A DNA stretch of 64,000 bases from Cryptomeria japonica (GCF_030272615.1 NC_081410.1:258775533-258839532), one strand, 5' to 3'; shown: positions 11,200 to 22,941, numbered from the stretch's first letter. Numbers and translations are program-made. The notes: generated by a model not told the origin, from the sequence alone.

Positions 11200-12180
11200 A
11201 GATTTTCATTCCCACTGAGAGAGAAAATTATACAAATCTTAAAGGACTACATTGATGTTATATGAAGACCTGAAAACATTTGATACATCTATCACCACTC
11301 ATGTTATACCTTTGAAACCCAATACAAAGCCATTCAGTCAGAAGCAATGATTGGTCAATTAATTGATAGAGCCCTTGATTTTTAAAGAAGTTCAAAAGCT
11401 GCTTGTTGCTAGGATTATATTCCTAGTATGCCACTCCACTTGGGTTGCTACTTGGTGCTAGTGAGGAAAAATAATGGGGAAATTTGACTTTGTGTTGATT
11501 TTCATAACCTCATTAAGGCATCAGAAAAGGACAATTACCTGCTCCCTTCCTTGGATGAGGTATTACAAATTGTTAATGGTTCATAGATGATGCCATTCCT
11601 TGATGGTTATTCTAGATATAACCAAGTTTTGGTGACCATGAAGACCGCATGAAAACAACATTTACTACAATGTGGGGGACTTATGCATACCATAGGATGC
11701 CTTTTGGGTTGATTAATGCCAAAGCAGTATTCCAGAGAGCGATGGACACCACCTTCAAAGACTTGATTGGAAAATGCATTATCATATATATGGATGACCT
11801 TACTATATTCTCTAAAGTCAGAAGAGATCACTCGGACCACCTCCATAAAGATTTAGAGAGATGTCAAAGGTTTGGGATATATCTTAATCAAAAAAAGTGT
11901 GTGTTGGGGGTTGTTGAAGGGAATCTCCTCGGTCATGTAATCTCTAAAAGAGGGATATCCATTGACCCAAATCGAGTGGAAGCATTGCTGAAATTGTAGA
12001 TGCCTGGGAATAAAAAGGATATGAGATCTTTCTTCAGGAAGATCAATTTTCTCAAGAAATTTATCATTGGGTTTATAGAGATAGTCAAGCCATTGAACGA
12101 AATGATGAAAAAGGATGATTAGATTGAATGGACTGCTGAAGCAAAAGAGGTTTTCATCAAGATCAAGAAGTCCATTGTTG
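11200..12180 (+). pseudogene. TE2 reverse transcriptase
   Basis: After a damaged N-terminal part (frameshifts at about 11220-11640) the frame 11649-11998 reads WGTYAYHRMPFGLINA, the catalytic YMDD at 11787-11798, and a thumb ending at GHVISKRGISIDPN. It continues past a TAG at 11998-12000 through FLKKFI to ARVLN. Intact RT would copy element RNA to DNA using the tRNA primer. The catalytic box survives, but the ORF does not. Confidence 0.85.
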
Positions 12181-12630
12181 AAGCTCGTGTATTGAATAGT
12201 CTTGACTATACTCTACCTTTTTATATATATTTTTTTGCCTTATTGCATTCGGGCATCGTTGTCTAACACAGAGGCAAGCAGGGGATGAGAAACAAATCAC
12301 ATTCATGAGCTCCCCTTTTAAGAATGTTGAGGTGTGATATTATTCTCTTGAGAAATAGGATTTTTCTTTGGTAAGAGAAGTTAAAAAATTTAGACATTAT
12401 ATCTTGAGGAGAAAAATATACGCAATTGTACCTGATCAAGCAGTTAAGTCACTGCTTATGCAATCTGATCTGGGAGAAAGCTGAGGGAAATGGATGACCA
12501 TTTTATAAGAATTTGATTTAGAAATGCGTCCAATGAGGTTAGTTAGAGGCCAGGGTTTGTCTCAAGCTATGGTGACTGATATCCGTGAAATCCAGTGCCA
12601 ACAATATACATTATAGTCATTCACTCAGGA
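12181..12630 (+). pseudogene. TE2 native RNase H
   Basis: This follows RT directly. A frame with several stops contains REVKKFRHYILRRKIYAIVP and then LVRGQGLSQAM near 12560. The unusual wording Y.IVP..AVK matches TE7 (AYVPNAEVK), where many gypsy elements have a DH.PL motif. This links the pol lineages of TE2 and TE7. The first catalytic segment is damaged near 12220. Confidence 0.6.
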
Positions 12631-12769
12631 CCCATGGTACACTGATTTAGTTTTCATCTTACTGAATAATAGGTGTCCTAAGGGGTTGATGGCCACACAA
12701 AGATGATCTTTAAGGCTCAAAAGTTCCAATTATATGATCAAGGATTGGGAACTTTATAGGAGAACTACG

Positions 12770-13880
12770 AAGGTATTTACCTTTGATGTCTTGATCACCC
12801 GGAAGCCTGTAAGATGATAGAGGAATTCCATGGGAAATATGGTACAAGCCATGGGTCAGTGGATGCAACAACACACCAAATTTTGAAGGCTGGATACTAC
12901 TGACCCAACATTTTTAAAGATACTCATGAACATGTTTATCATTGTCACACATGCCAAACGACTGCTTCCAGAGAAAGGAACCCTACCATGCCTCTCCAAC
13001 CAGTATTCAAGGTAAGACCATTCACCCAATGGGATTCAGATTTCATTGGTATTATTAATCCTAACTCGTTTGCAGAACACAAGTTCATTCTCACTGCAAA
13101 AAATTATTGCACCAGATGGACGGAAGCCACAGCATGCAAAAGTGCCACTACGGAAATTGTTCTCAAATTCCTTGATGAGTATATTGTCACCAGGTTTGCT
13201 ATGTTGTTCACTCTGGTGTGTGATAATGGCCCTGCTTTTACTTCAACACAATTGATGCAATGGTCATATGAGTACAAGGTAGTTCTAAAATTTTCATCTA
13301 ATTATTACCCACAAGGAAATGGAGTGGCTAAATCCATGATAAAAACATTTTAGATGTTATTAAGAAGATACCTGAGAGAAATCCTAGGGATTGGCACAAT
13401 CAATTGAGGTATGCCCTATGGGCTGATCATACCAGAGTTAAAGCTGCCCTAGGGACTTCTCCATACTACCTTGTTTATGGCCAAAAATCTATTTTCTCGG
13501 TCAATTTATAGATACCTATCCTCCAGCTCATGAAAGAACTTCAAATTGTGGACCAAGTAGAAGTTCACCTCTTGAATCTATTGAAACTTGATGAGAAAAG
13601 GAAGAATACCTTGCAACACTTCGCTAAGTATCAAGTATTTGTTAAGTTATGGTTTGATAAAAGAGCCAAGGTGAAATCTTTTCAGATCTCTGACTTAGTT
13701 CTGTTATGGGACAAGGCCAAGGAGAAGAAGGGTGATCATCATAAGTTTGAGAGGTTGTGGTTAGGTCCTTACCAGATTGCCAAAATTTTAGGAGAGAATA
13801 CTTTTAGGTTGAGCTCTTTGACTAGAGAAATTGTACCATTTCCCGTCAATGGTAAGTTTCTCAAGCATTATTTTGATTAA
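12770..13880 (+). pseudogene. TE2 integrase
   Basis: An HHCC zinc-binding remnant lies at about 12835-12960 (HG..H...CHTCQ). In the catalytic core, D is at 13039-13041 (SDFIG) and D at 13222-13224 (CDNGP). The glutamate position reads Lys at 13330-13332 (GVAK where GQAE is usual). A TAG follows at 13352, with frame changes to 13530. The C-terminal GPY-type domain (13530-13880) reads WLGPYQIAKILG and ends NGKFLKHYFD before TAA. The loss of the catalytic Glu means this copy would be inactive even without the stops. Confidence 0.85.
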
Positions 13881-14925
13881 ATCTCAGAGGAGCTAGATCT
13901 TTTGTACTATAGTAGTTTAGTTGTTTTTTTTGCTTTGTTGTTTGTTTGAGTTTGTGAGTTAGTTGCGTGGTTTTGCTTTTGTTGCATGTTTGTTTCCCTT
14001 TTTGTTTTCTCCAGTTCATTTGTTTCATTTTAGTTTGTTGGGATACATGTTTATTGTCAAGGATTCTAAAGGATAGGTGTTCTTTGCATAACAGGTTAGA
14101 AATTTTTGAGAGACTACGACTCTTTTCTCTTTACAACTTCATTATTGTTTGGTTGATTTTGAAATCTTTGTCTAGACTATTCCAAGGTGGTATATAATGG
14201 TTTAAATATGATCTGAGTTCTTAACTTTCAATTGTAAAAGGATAACCTAATTACTTAGGACCACCATCACACTAAGTTACATCACAAAATTTTGTAACAT
14301 ATCAGATGAACTTGTTTCCAAGTAAAAAATTAGAAGTCAAGATGTTTTACATTGTCCATGGTGGCTCCCAACCCAGTAATCAGACTTCAATGTTTGAAAA
14401 GTTGCTTAAAGGTTATGAAAGAAATAATCCTTCTATATATTCTATGAAGTAAAAATGATCTAGAAAAAGAGAAGAAAAGAAAGAGAAAATAAATGATCCA
14501 CCTAAAACAACTAAGCTTGGGTGTTTCAAGTAATCTCCACCAGGGCTATGGATGCTTGGTTGGTAGTGGAGCGCTGCTTGACAGGAGCCAGAGGTATCTT
14601 TGTCAGGGCTATGGATGCTTGACTAGAAACAAAGATATGCTTAGGATGACCTTGCATGAAACACATTGATTGACTTCACCTACATAGCTTGGGTCCAATT
14701 TCCTTTGTTTATCTTCATCATTGAGAACAGTGGAGTAATGAATCATGCACACACACTTAAGAGTCAATATTGTTTAGTTTTGGACTCAGTTGTTTGTTCA
14801 TTAGTTCATTCAACTTTTCACTCTTATACGTTGTTTTGAATGATAGCAGCCTTAGGTGTCAGGTTACATCAGAGATTCTGAAGTTCTAAAATGGCTAGAG
14901 TCATTTTTCCTAGATAATCACCATT
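13881..14925 (+). other. TE2 untranslated region between pol and 3' LTR
   Basis: No coding signal is seen. A T/G-rich tract is at about 13915-14050. A purine run sits at 14464-14487. A direct repeat, CAGGGCTATGGATGCTTG, occurs at 14541-14558 and 14604-14621. The sequence abutting the LTR (14900-14925) is not purine-rich, so the usual polypurine tract is missing or degraded. Confidence 0.6.
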
Positions 14926-15028
14926 TGTTATGCCCTACATACATAACCCCATCAGTTTCCTTGTCTTGAAAATATGGGTCCCCTTTTCTTTTTGCTTTTT
15001 AGTTTTATATTTCTTAGTTTTTTCCTTA

Positions 15029-16160
15029 ACACCCCAGAACCTCAGAGTCCTGAGGTGTTCGTTGCCTAGTTTTGAAGTCTTGCCCTAGAACCCTAGAACC
15101 CTAGAGTTCTGAGGTAGGCTTTTTGTTTCCTATTTTGTTCCTCCTCAGAACCCTGGAGTCCTGAAGTCCCAAGGTTGGTTCTTTTTTTTTTTTTGGTCTA
15201 GACCCTGGATCCCCGGATCTCTGGGATCCTGAGGTCTTTCCTTGTTCTTTTTCGTTGAGGCCTCAAAATCCCAGAACTTTGGGTTCTTCATGTTTTTTCA
15301 TTTGTTTGATAACTTCGAAACTCTGGGTCCCCAGAATCCTGAAGTTGTTTATTTTGTCCACCCCAAAACCCTGGAGTCCCGAGTTGCCCTATTTGTTTTT
15401 TTCACCTTGGAACCTCGGAGTCTTGAGGTGTGTGCTTGTTTTTTTTTTTTACCTCGGAAGCCCAGAACCTTGAAGTTCCAAGGTGTGTTTTTTATTTTCT
15501 TGTTTGTTATCTCGGAAGTCCGGAGCCCCAGACTGCCAAGGTCATGTTTAAGGCAACCGTACAGATGAAGTATTGGGGGATATAAATAGGGGAAATGAAC
15601 TTTTTAAGCTCATTTGTGCACTCAAGTTTTTCTAGCCTCCCATATTTGCAACCTGACTTCGCACCTCCATGTTGTCGAGCCTTTGTGGGTTTTCTTCCGC
15701 CAGGTTGGTCAATTTTCTTCCCCCTTGTGTTTTCTGGTTTAATTTTTTCTAGTTTTTTATCATAGCTTTTTCCTTTCTTGTTTTTCGTTTTGCATGTTTT
15801 TCATTTTCCCACTTGCCCTAGATTTCTGCCATCTTGGAATTCCAGAACCCCGGAGTTCTGGGCTTTACAGTCTTATTTCACCCCGGAACCATGAAGCTCA
15901 GAAGTTCTTTTTCCTTTAGGCCATGGTTTCATCCCGAAACCCTGGAGTTCCAAACCATCTTTTGGGTCGTTAATCAAACTACCCCAGGACTCTAGAGCCC
16001 CGAAGTTCCGAATCAGCCTAACCAGTCCACCCTAGAACCATGGAGTTCTAGGTCATGTTGTTTTAGCCCATCCTAACTTTAGAATCCCAGAACCTTGGAG
16101 TTCCGAAGTCAATTATTTAGAAGGAATTTTTCCACCTCGGAACCCTAGAGTCCCAAGGTG
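15029..16160 (+). repeat. Palindromic module array, 3' LTR copy
   Basis: This is the same family of modules as at 869-1985. The first unit reads AACACCCCAG...CTGAGGTGTT (15029-15060), a slightly better match between its arms than in the 5' LTR. Modules run to about 15540, stop around the TATA box and leader, and resume at about 15835-16160. Confidence 0.7.
15581..15588 (+). promoter_or_regulatory. Candidate TATA box for the LTR ORF (3' LTR copy)
   Basis: TATAAATA in the context GGGGGATATAAATAGGGG lies 0.65 kb before the ORF ATG at 16233. It is the best-formed TATA sequence of the two LTRs upstream of the ORF. Confidence 0.5.
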
Positions 16161-16232
16161 GGTGATATAATTGATATTTTTGACTATATGATAGGCTAAT
16201 TTGTGGTTCTTTCTTGAGATCAGAGCAATTAA

Positions 16233-19200
16233 ATGGACCCAACCTCCAACAAGAAAGTTAAGGAATTGGATAAAATATTTGCAACCATGAAGTACCATTA
16301 TCAAGGGTAGGTTTATGCTTCCAAGATGGATGGTTAGATTAAATGGGTGACTGACACTGAGGTGGGGCACATTGAATTAGATGATATAAGAACACAATTG
16401 GATAGGCCAAGGTTAGAAGCTCCTTATAGGAGAGTCAAGAGGTCGGGGATAGTAGAAGAAACCATTTCTCCCTAGTCAGTCCAAGCTCAGAATTAATTAT
16501 GACCATTGCCCAATTCTACAACACAAATACCAGGAAGTGTGTAGATGGTCAATGTAGGAAAGTAATTAATTTATCAACGGATATGCTAGGGTTTGTTTTT
16601 GGTATTCCTTCAAGGGAAGATGTGTTGTTGACAACTGATGAGGAAGTGGATGAAGTATGGAAAAAGAATACTGCCTCCTGCAAGAGACACATGAACAAAA
16701 ATTGGCTCGAGGAGGAAAGAAAGACAGGATTAAAGGCCAATGACATTCTAAGGGTCAATTTCAAGAAGCCACGACGAGGTTTAATCATTATGTTGAGCAA
16801 GGCCTTTGACAAGCCAGATTGCCAATATTTTCACCCTTGGATGTTTCAGTACATGACAACTATTCTGACTGGGAAACAATATTTTGATTGGGCCCAAATA
16901 TTGTCAGATAACATACATAAACAGATGGTTGATGTGCACAAGAAAAATAAATTCTTCTTTATATCTTATGTTGTATGGGTAGTTGCCCGAGCAAGTAAAT
17001 TTCCAGGGTTGCAAACACAAGGCCAACTTGGTGATGAAGAGGGACAAAAGAAGGTGTGGGAGTATTATACTCAACTTCCTATGAGCAATGCAAAAACACA
17101 TTTGAAGAGAATAAATGATGCCTTCCTCTTCCCCGTCATTATTAAACTCAGGTGATACAAGATACAAAATAAGCCTGGAGGCCATGGAAATAATAAAGGA
17201 ATGGGCATGTTGGTTTATTCAAAACCAACATTGTACATACATCAGGGTTAGTGAATTCATAGGGAACCGTATGCTGCTGCCTTGATATTGTAATGACCGA
17301 ATAATACTCTTAGAATATCTCAAGCAGATGGTTGGGCTACAATCATTGTTATCTTCAAAACATAAGACAAGTGTTGATTTCTCTGTTTCAATTGGTTACT
17401 TTTCTTGTTCTAAAATTCAAGTAGCTAAGTTGGCTAAGCTAGAGCTGCAAGATTTACATTAAAAAGAATTTAACTATGCTCGAGAGTATTATGACCCATA
17501 CGAAAAATTGAAGCAAATGATGCCAAAAGCATATGATGGGTATCAACCAAGTTTGGAGGATTTCTTGGCCAACCTCCAGGATAGTTTTGAGGTTAGAGAG
17601 AAAAATTATTCTTGGCTTATAGTGCCACATATAAGAGATTTTGAGATAGAGACCAATCTCCCTAAAGAATTGAGGGATAATGGCAAATTGTTAGATCTTA
17701 CATACAAAGAACATGGAATTGATAAGAAGCCCCTCTCTCCAATAAGATGGTCAGGGTAGGTTGAGATAGATATATAATTAGTTACTCAAAATGTTATAAC
17801 GAGGACTAGATAATGGCTGATTGTGAGGATTAAGCCCAATACTTAAAAATGAAAGAAAAAGGAATCAACCTACTGTAATCCTCAGTCAAGGGTCCATAAA
17901 TAGTATGCTCGTAGGACAAGGTCTAGTTCTAGAAAGAACACATCCACTAAACTAGACGAGGCTACTAAACCTGAGGCAACCACAGGAGAGATTTTGGAAC
18001 AGGTCAAGGTACAAATGAGAAAGGCTGAATTGTTGAAAAAGGATGTAGATTTTGGACTAAGGGAGGGGTTAGGAGCCATCCCACTGGCAGAGGTACATCT
18101 TGTTAGGGTGACAATTGGGCAAATGCTAGGAAAAGGTACTCAGGAGGAAGATGAGAAAGAAAAGGCCAACAAAGAAACATCTACATCTTCTCAACCCCCT
18201 CGTGATATAACATTTACATGTAATCAGCCTCCACTTACCACCACAATACAACCTCCAATTTTGACAACATCAACTACTACCATTCCTATGACAATGCCAG
18301 TGTCTGCACCAACTTATACTTTTGCTACAACATCAGCAACATTACCTCTATTAACACAAGTATTAACACCTTTAATAGAGAAGGTCACCATTCATAATGT
18401 TGAGTCTAATTCAGGTTAGGAAGATGAGCAACTTGTGGTGTAACTGGTAAAAAGAAAGACTGAGAAGAAGAAAGAAAAGAAGTTTATTCGGCTCAGGAAA
18501 CATGCACTGGTCGATCCCATGGACATTGATAGACAAGATTTACCAGAGGAGCCACTAGTTGAGGAAGAAAAGAAACAAAATGAGCCTGGAGATTCACAAG
18601 ATGAGAGATTGGTCTCTACTCTAGAGGACCAAGAGAATTTGTTGAAAGAAATAGCCATTGGAGGAGAAATGAAAGAAACAGATAAAGATGATAGGGATTT
18701 TGAAGAAGAAGTAAGTGGCAAGTTGGGAGAGTTGCACAAACAACAACAACATTTGAATATTGATAGATCTCTCCAAATCGGCCAGGTCCAACCAGGTACT
18801 TCAACCCAAGGTATCCAAATTCCTGAACAAGAAGAGAAGGATGAAGAAGAAGAGAGGTCAAAGGTACACATGGTGACTGGAGACATCATACCACATGAAG
18901 GTGATAAGGATGAGGATACAACATAGTGGTTAAGCTTCACCTTTGAGAAGAAAAAGAAAGTGGTTTTGTTGAAGGTCACATTACAACAAGCAATCACTGA
19001 AGAACCAAGGAAAATGAAGAAGGCCAAGAACATACACCATTTGTTTAGAACTGGTTCTGGTGAGGTGATTGTTGATGTTGTAGCTCTCATACAAGTTGAA
19101 GGCCAGAGCTCTCCCAAATACCTGGCGTCACAGGTAAAATTGGGTAAGAAGACCAAATGGGGAGAGTTGGATACATTAGAGGTTTCTACCAATGTGGTGA

Positions 19201-20066
19201 GGAGACGAATAGAAAAGGAACACATCTCCCACTCAGAGGTTAAAGCATAGCTGGAACAATAATAGTAGCTATTGGTGGAAATGAGAAAGCCTCTAGATGT
19301 ATGGGTGGATGATATCCTACCTTCAACCTCATCACTTCTAGAGGAAGATGTGAAAGCACTTGTCGAAGTGAGAAATGTGGCAGCCACTGCAAAAGTATGG
19401 GTGTAGACAAATGCTTCTAAAATTATATTATTTTTGCAGAATACCATGAAAGAATATAAGAATGCAGTGGAGGTTGAAGGAGCTTTAGCTTCATCTTCTT
19501 AGTAGTGGGAGCAAAAGCTCAACATTTTTGATAAACAGTATCAAATTTTGAATAAGGTTTTAAATCTTAGAGTGGATGTCATAATAGGTGAGGATCTTTT
19601 AGGAGGGGATAGTGTTGATAATTTGCAATCCTATATATACATTTTGGAGTTGAATATTTAAATGCTTCAACAGTATGGAAAAGATATAATGAATGTTCGT
19701 TCTCCTCTTCTTAGTGTAATAAAAAAGTGTGAAAAGTTTGTGGAGCAGTTGTTAGGATTTTTTGGGCTTGGTATTACTAGTGTCGAACATATGGAGGAAG
19801 ACAATGTACTTTGTCAATAGGACACATAGGAGGCACATTATTTGGAAGCCCCTACTCAGTTTGATGTTCAGTTAATGGACAGATACATATATTTGATAAC
19901 TCAATGTCAATAGGCCTCAAAAATAATAAAAAAGTTGGAAGGTAGGAGAAAGAATGTGGAGGAAATTTTGAAGAAGTACAAGTTTAGAATCAAGCATGTT
20001 GTTGATCCTCCTGCTGAAGTGATTGCATGTATTATTAGCAACTACAAGAGATATAAAAACAAGTGA
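16233..20066 (+). pseudogene. TE2 LTR-encoded ORF, 3' LTR copy
   Basis: This is the sister of 2057-5950. It starts at the same ATG (MDPTSNKK) and ends at TGA 20064-20066. The longest clean stretch (16499-17152, 217 codons) includes QFYNTNTRKCVDGQ, FGIPSRED, FHPWMFQYMTTILTG and a hydrophobic segment FFISYVVWVVARA. The rest repeats the Thr/Pro-rich linker (18190-18370), the acidic block (18519-18926) and the probable coiled-coil tail. There is a one-base deletion near 16490, and TAG stops at 16473, 17757, 18417, 18924 and 19500 where the 5' LTR has CAG. Function is unknown; Gag-like or RNA-binding roles are only guesses. Confidence 0.65.
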
Positions 20067-20359
20067 TAGATAAACAGACAGTTGCTAATAATAATGTGAC
20101 TTTTTGAAGGAATTTTTCATGACACTACAGTTGGAGTTCAACTACTGCTCCAACATGTACCTTGATTATTGAACAAGTTTTGTATGATTACGAAAGGTCA
20201 GCTAATGCAACACTGTTTTTCATAATGCTTACCCAGTCATAGTTTCGTAGTAGTTAACTAGAGTTCAAGGCAGAGACTTGCATATCAACTTCCACTCCTT
20301 TCTTTTTTTAGAGCTTAATTTAGATAGGTTTATTTCCTAGAAAATAGGACAAGAAACTC

Positions 20360-20367
20360 TATAAATT
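20360..20367 (+). promoter_or_regulatory. TE2 3' LTR main TATA box
   Basis: TATAAATT, identical to the 5' LTR box at 6243-6250, with the same flanks. Confidence 0.5.
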
Positions 20368-20737
20368 GGAGATTTTGATTCATTGTTAAGGGTCCACAAA
20401 TTGATGTTTTGAAGCCCACTTAGATATTTTAGATTACTTTTATGTAGATTGTTATGAGTTGGAGTAGTTTTTGTGATACATTCTTTGGAGTTAATACAAG
20501 AAGCATCTTATAGTTTGGTTGATCTATGCATATGTGCTATAAATTTGTTCTTTGTAATCTGGTAATGCCTATTGTTTGAAATCAACAACTTATTTTGGTC
20601 TTATTTTTTATTGTTTTGGGAATCATATTGCACACGGAAGTGGTGTATGAGAGTTAATGCGATAGGATGATATTGTGGTGATATTATTACCATGAATTTG
20701 TGAGGTTACATGCATTTGCATGTTTATTGGAGGTCCA

Positions 20738-20751
20738 TTATTGATTGTTTT
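20738..20751. repeat. TE3 target-site duplication, left
   Basis: TTATTGATTGTTTT here and TTATTGAATTTTGTTTT at 22570-22586 both match the single uninterrupted site in the 5' LTR near 6620-6636. They differ by a short indel. Confidence 0.6.
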
Positions 20752-22569
20752 AGATTAAGGGAAAAGTAGGTTTTGAGGGGACCCGAAACCCCAAACAATA
20801 GGTTTTAAGGGGACTTGAAACCCCCTGGATGAAGCAACATCTAGATTCCAACAAGAAATAACTGATCAAAAGATCCACAATGAATCCATACTGCCAACCA
20901 CAAATGAAACTCCAGCCCCAAGACAATAGAGAACATTACAAATAGGCTGGTACACAACAAGACTCTGAGGATTTTGACTGGAACCCACAACCACATAAGA
21001 TGATTTTAGATAAGCTTTCTCAACCTAAAATACATTGAGGGTTTTGACTGGCACCCACAACCATACAAAGGGGTTTTACCTAGGATCCCACAACCATACA
21101 AAGGGGTTTTACCTAGGATCCCACAACCTGAAAAATAGGCTTCCAAGCCTAGCTTCCCTTAACCAAAAACAAATACCATAAGGAACCAAGGTGTGCCCTT
21201 TAAAACTAGCAATAAGCACCCTATTAGTAGAAATAACAATAGTATGAGTGTTTTTATTGGCTCCCTCAACTAGGAAGAACAAGAATCTAACTGGGAAACA
21301 AAAGCTCTCCATAATCACCACCTCAATAGGGATCGAAGGAGGAAGAACAAAACACATTCTCAGCCATCAAAAAACATAAATTCTCAAAAATGGGATTAGC
21401 CAAGCTCCCATAGCTTGAAGGGCCAGAAGAAACATCACCTCTAGGATCCAAGCAACACAGAAGATGGACATCACCAACCAACTACCAACACCACCCAACC
21501 TCCATAGCAGGACACAAATCCACCTCAATAGGAAATAAGTTATCTCCAACAGCATCCTTATCAACCTTTGAAGAAGGAAGGGTCACCTCTATAAAGAAAG
21601 TTGGAGAGAACCTAGGTTGTATAGAGAGGGAAAACCAAGAGATTCTACAAACAAAGGCTTGCCTCCACCTTTCAGGAGAACCACCATCATATCTGGAAGC
21701 CACGAACAACAAAACCCCCATATCTGGGAATCTTCCTAAAGACATGATAGTTAGCTTGGACCCACAACCAGAAAGGGGTTTTGAATGGCTCCCCAAGCCA
21801 CAAAGATTGGGTTTTTCCTTGGCTCCGAAAACCAGAGAAGGAAACAAGGCACTATACACCAAGTACCTCTCCTTGCAAACACTCCTTGAACCCACATCAG
21901 GACAAATCTCCACCTCTATAGGAGACTGGGTCACCTCAATAGACTAGGCTATAGAAAACCAAAGAGCGGACTCACATAGAGGGAGAAGACGGTACTAAAA
22001 AATAATAGATACATTCACAATAAAGAGGAAAAATCTATTCCATGAACAGGATCTAGCGCAACTCCCAACCAATAAACTGCAAGAAATAAAAAACCAAGGC
22101 ACCATAACAACTACCTCAGCCACAAAGCTATCCAAAAGCCAAACATGGCCTCTGACCCAAAACTAGAATAGGGGGCACGAGATAAAAGAACATACAGAAG
22201 GGGCACCCTAAAAATGCTCTGCTAGGAAGAAATCCCTACAGCTAGGATGCAATGAATAGACCGAGTGAAGAGTCTCAACCATACTGTTGTGTGAGAGAAA
22301 ACCTCATTCCCGGAGACCATGTCTGTAGCCACCAAAAAAATCTTCCCCGCCAAAGAAACCCAAAACTCAGTTGGAAGAAAGTCGAGCTGGGAGAAACAAC
22401 CAAACCCATCCTGAACATATTCGAGAGAGGCCCACCCAACATCAAGAAACAACAAGCGATCTCCATTTGCCTCATCGTTGTCATCTCCATCATCACTTAG
22501 GGTTTCAACATGACCCCCTCTGCCTCCATCTCCCACTCTTTGCTCCATTCCTATGGGGCAAAAACCGCG
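20752..22569 (-). mobile_element. TE3: unclassified 1.8-kb insertion in the TE2 3' LTR
   Basis: This stretch is absent from the 5' LTR and flanked by an imperfect duplication of 14-17 bp. Such a long, variable duplication suits target-primed (non-LTR) insertion. Read on the minus strand it begins with a short leader and an ATG at 22546-22548. It ends in a block with GGGTTTCGGGTCCCC-type sequence and CCCTTAATCT, with no poly-A. Short ORFs (22222-22548, 21482-21934, 21109-21357) are hydrophobic or aromatic-rich and match nothing I recognise. The second has two internal versions of a PIEV(E/D)(I/L)CP motif. It could be a non-autonomous retroposon. Confidence 0.6.
21056..21130. repeat. Two-copy 33-bp tandem repeat inside TE3
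   Basis: The unit beginning CCATACAAAGGGGTTTTACC occurs twice in a row. Related CCCACAACCA phrases recur upstream (about 20980) and downstream. Confidence 0.7.
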
Positions 22570-22941
22570 TTATTGAATTTTGTTTTGAATGATATTGATG
22601 ATTTTTGGATTTCTTGGTGCTAATTGAGTAGTTCATTAAGTTGTTATTGTAATGGTTTCATTTTTATTTTCTTGTTTCCCTAATCTATATTTTGTAGTTT
22701 ATTTTAAAAAAGAATATAAATCATATAAAAATACAAAAAATCATTGGAATTTGTTTCAACCAGCAGGCCCCTTGATAGGTACAATCGCATCAATCATTGA
22801 GCTGCCCATCACCATGGAGACCTGACTATAAAGACCTTGGAGTAGTTAGTTTCCTTAAAATTTATTTCTTTTCAGGAGAGGTGGTGAGTGTTCACATAAA
22901 CTACCCTACTGTTGGTGAGTGTGTCAAAACACCCGTCAATA

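Larger units (their letters stand above)
767..22941 (+). mobile_element. TE2: giant-LTR Ty3/gypsy element with an ORF inside the LTR
   Basis: Direct repeats of about 6.2 kb (767-7009 and 14926-22941, the second enlarged by TE3) flank a tRNA-primer site, gag and pol. The homology starts at TGTTATG in both copies and stops at CAATA in both. The element is flanked by GGACC on each side and sits inside the TE1 integrase. It is 22.2 kb long, or about 20.4 kb without TE3. Pol reads protease, archaeal-type RNase H, RT, RNase H, integrase. Every coding part is interrupted. The LTR ends are TG...TA rather than TG...CA. No clear polypurine tract abuts 14926; the only long purine run (14464-14487) lies about 440 bp upstream. 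Confidence 0.88.
14926..22941 (+). repeat. TE2 3' LTR, interrupted by TE3
   Basis: It starts TGTTATGCCC as in the 5' LTR and ends CAATA at 22941, followed by the GGACC duplication. Without TE3 (1818 bp plus its duplication) it is about 6.18 kb. It lacks the inverted duplication of the 5' LTR and keeps a cleaner TATA box (15581-15588). Confidence 0.88.

Noticed and set aside
14464-14487. Purine-rich run as TE2 polypurine tract
   Set aside because: It lies about 440 bp from the LTR start. A functional tract should abut the LTR.
18416-19447. 343-residue minus-strand ORF, and its counterpart at 4372-5109
   Set aside because: Both are antisense to the Glu/Lys-rich part of the TE2 LTR ORF. They are Ser/Phe/Cys-rich, as reversed GAA/AAG codons would be, and the sense frame is the one conserved between LTR copies.
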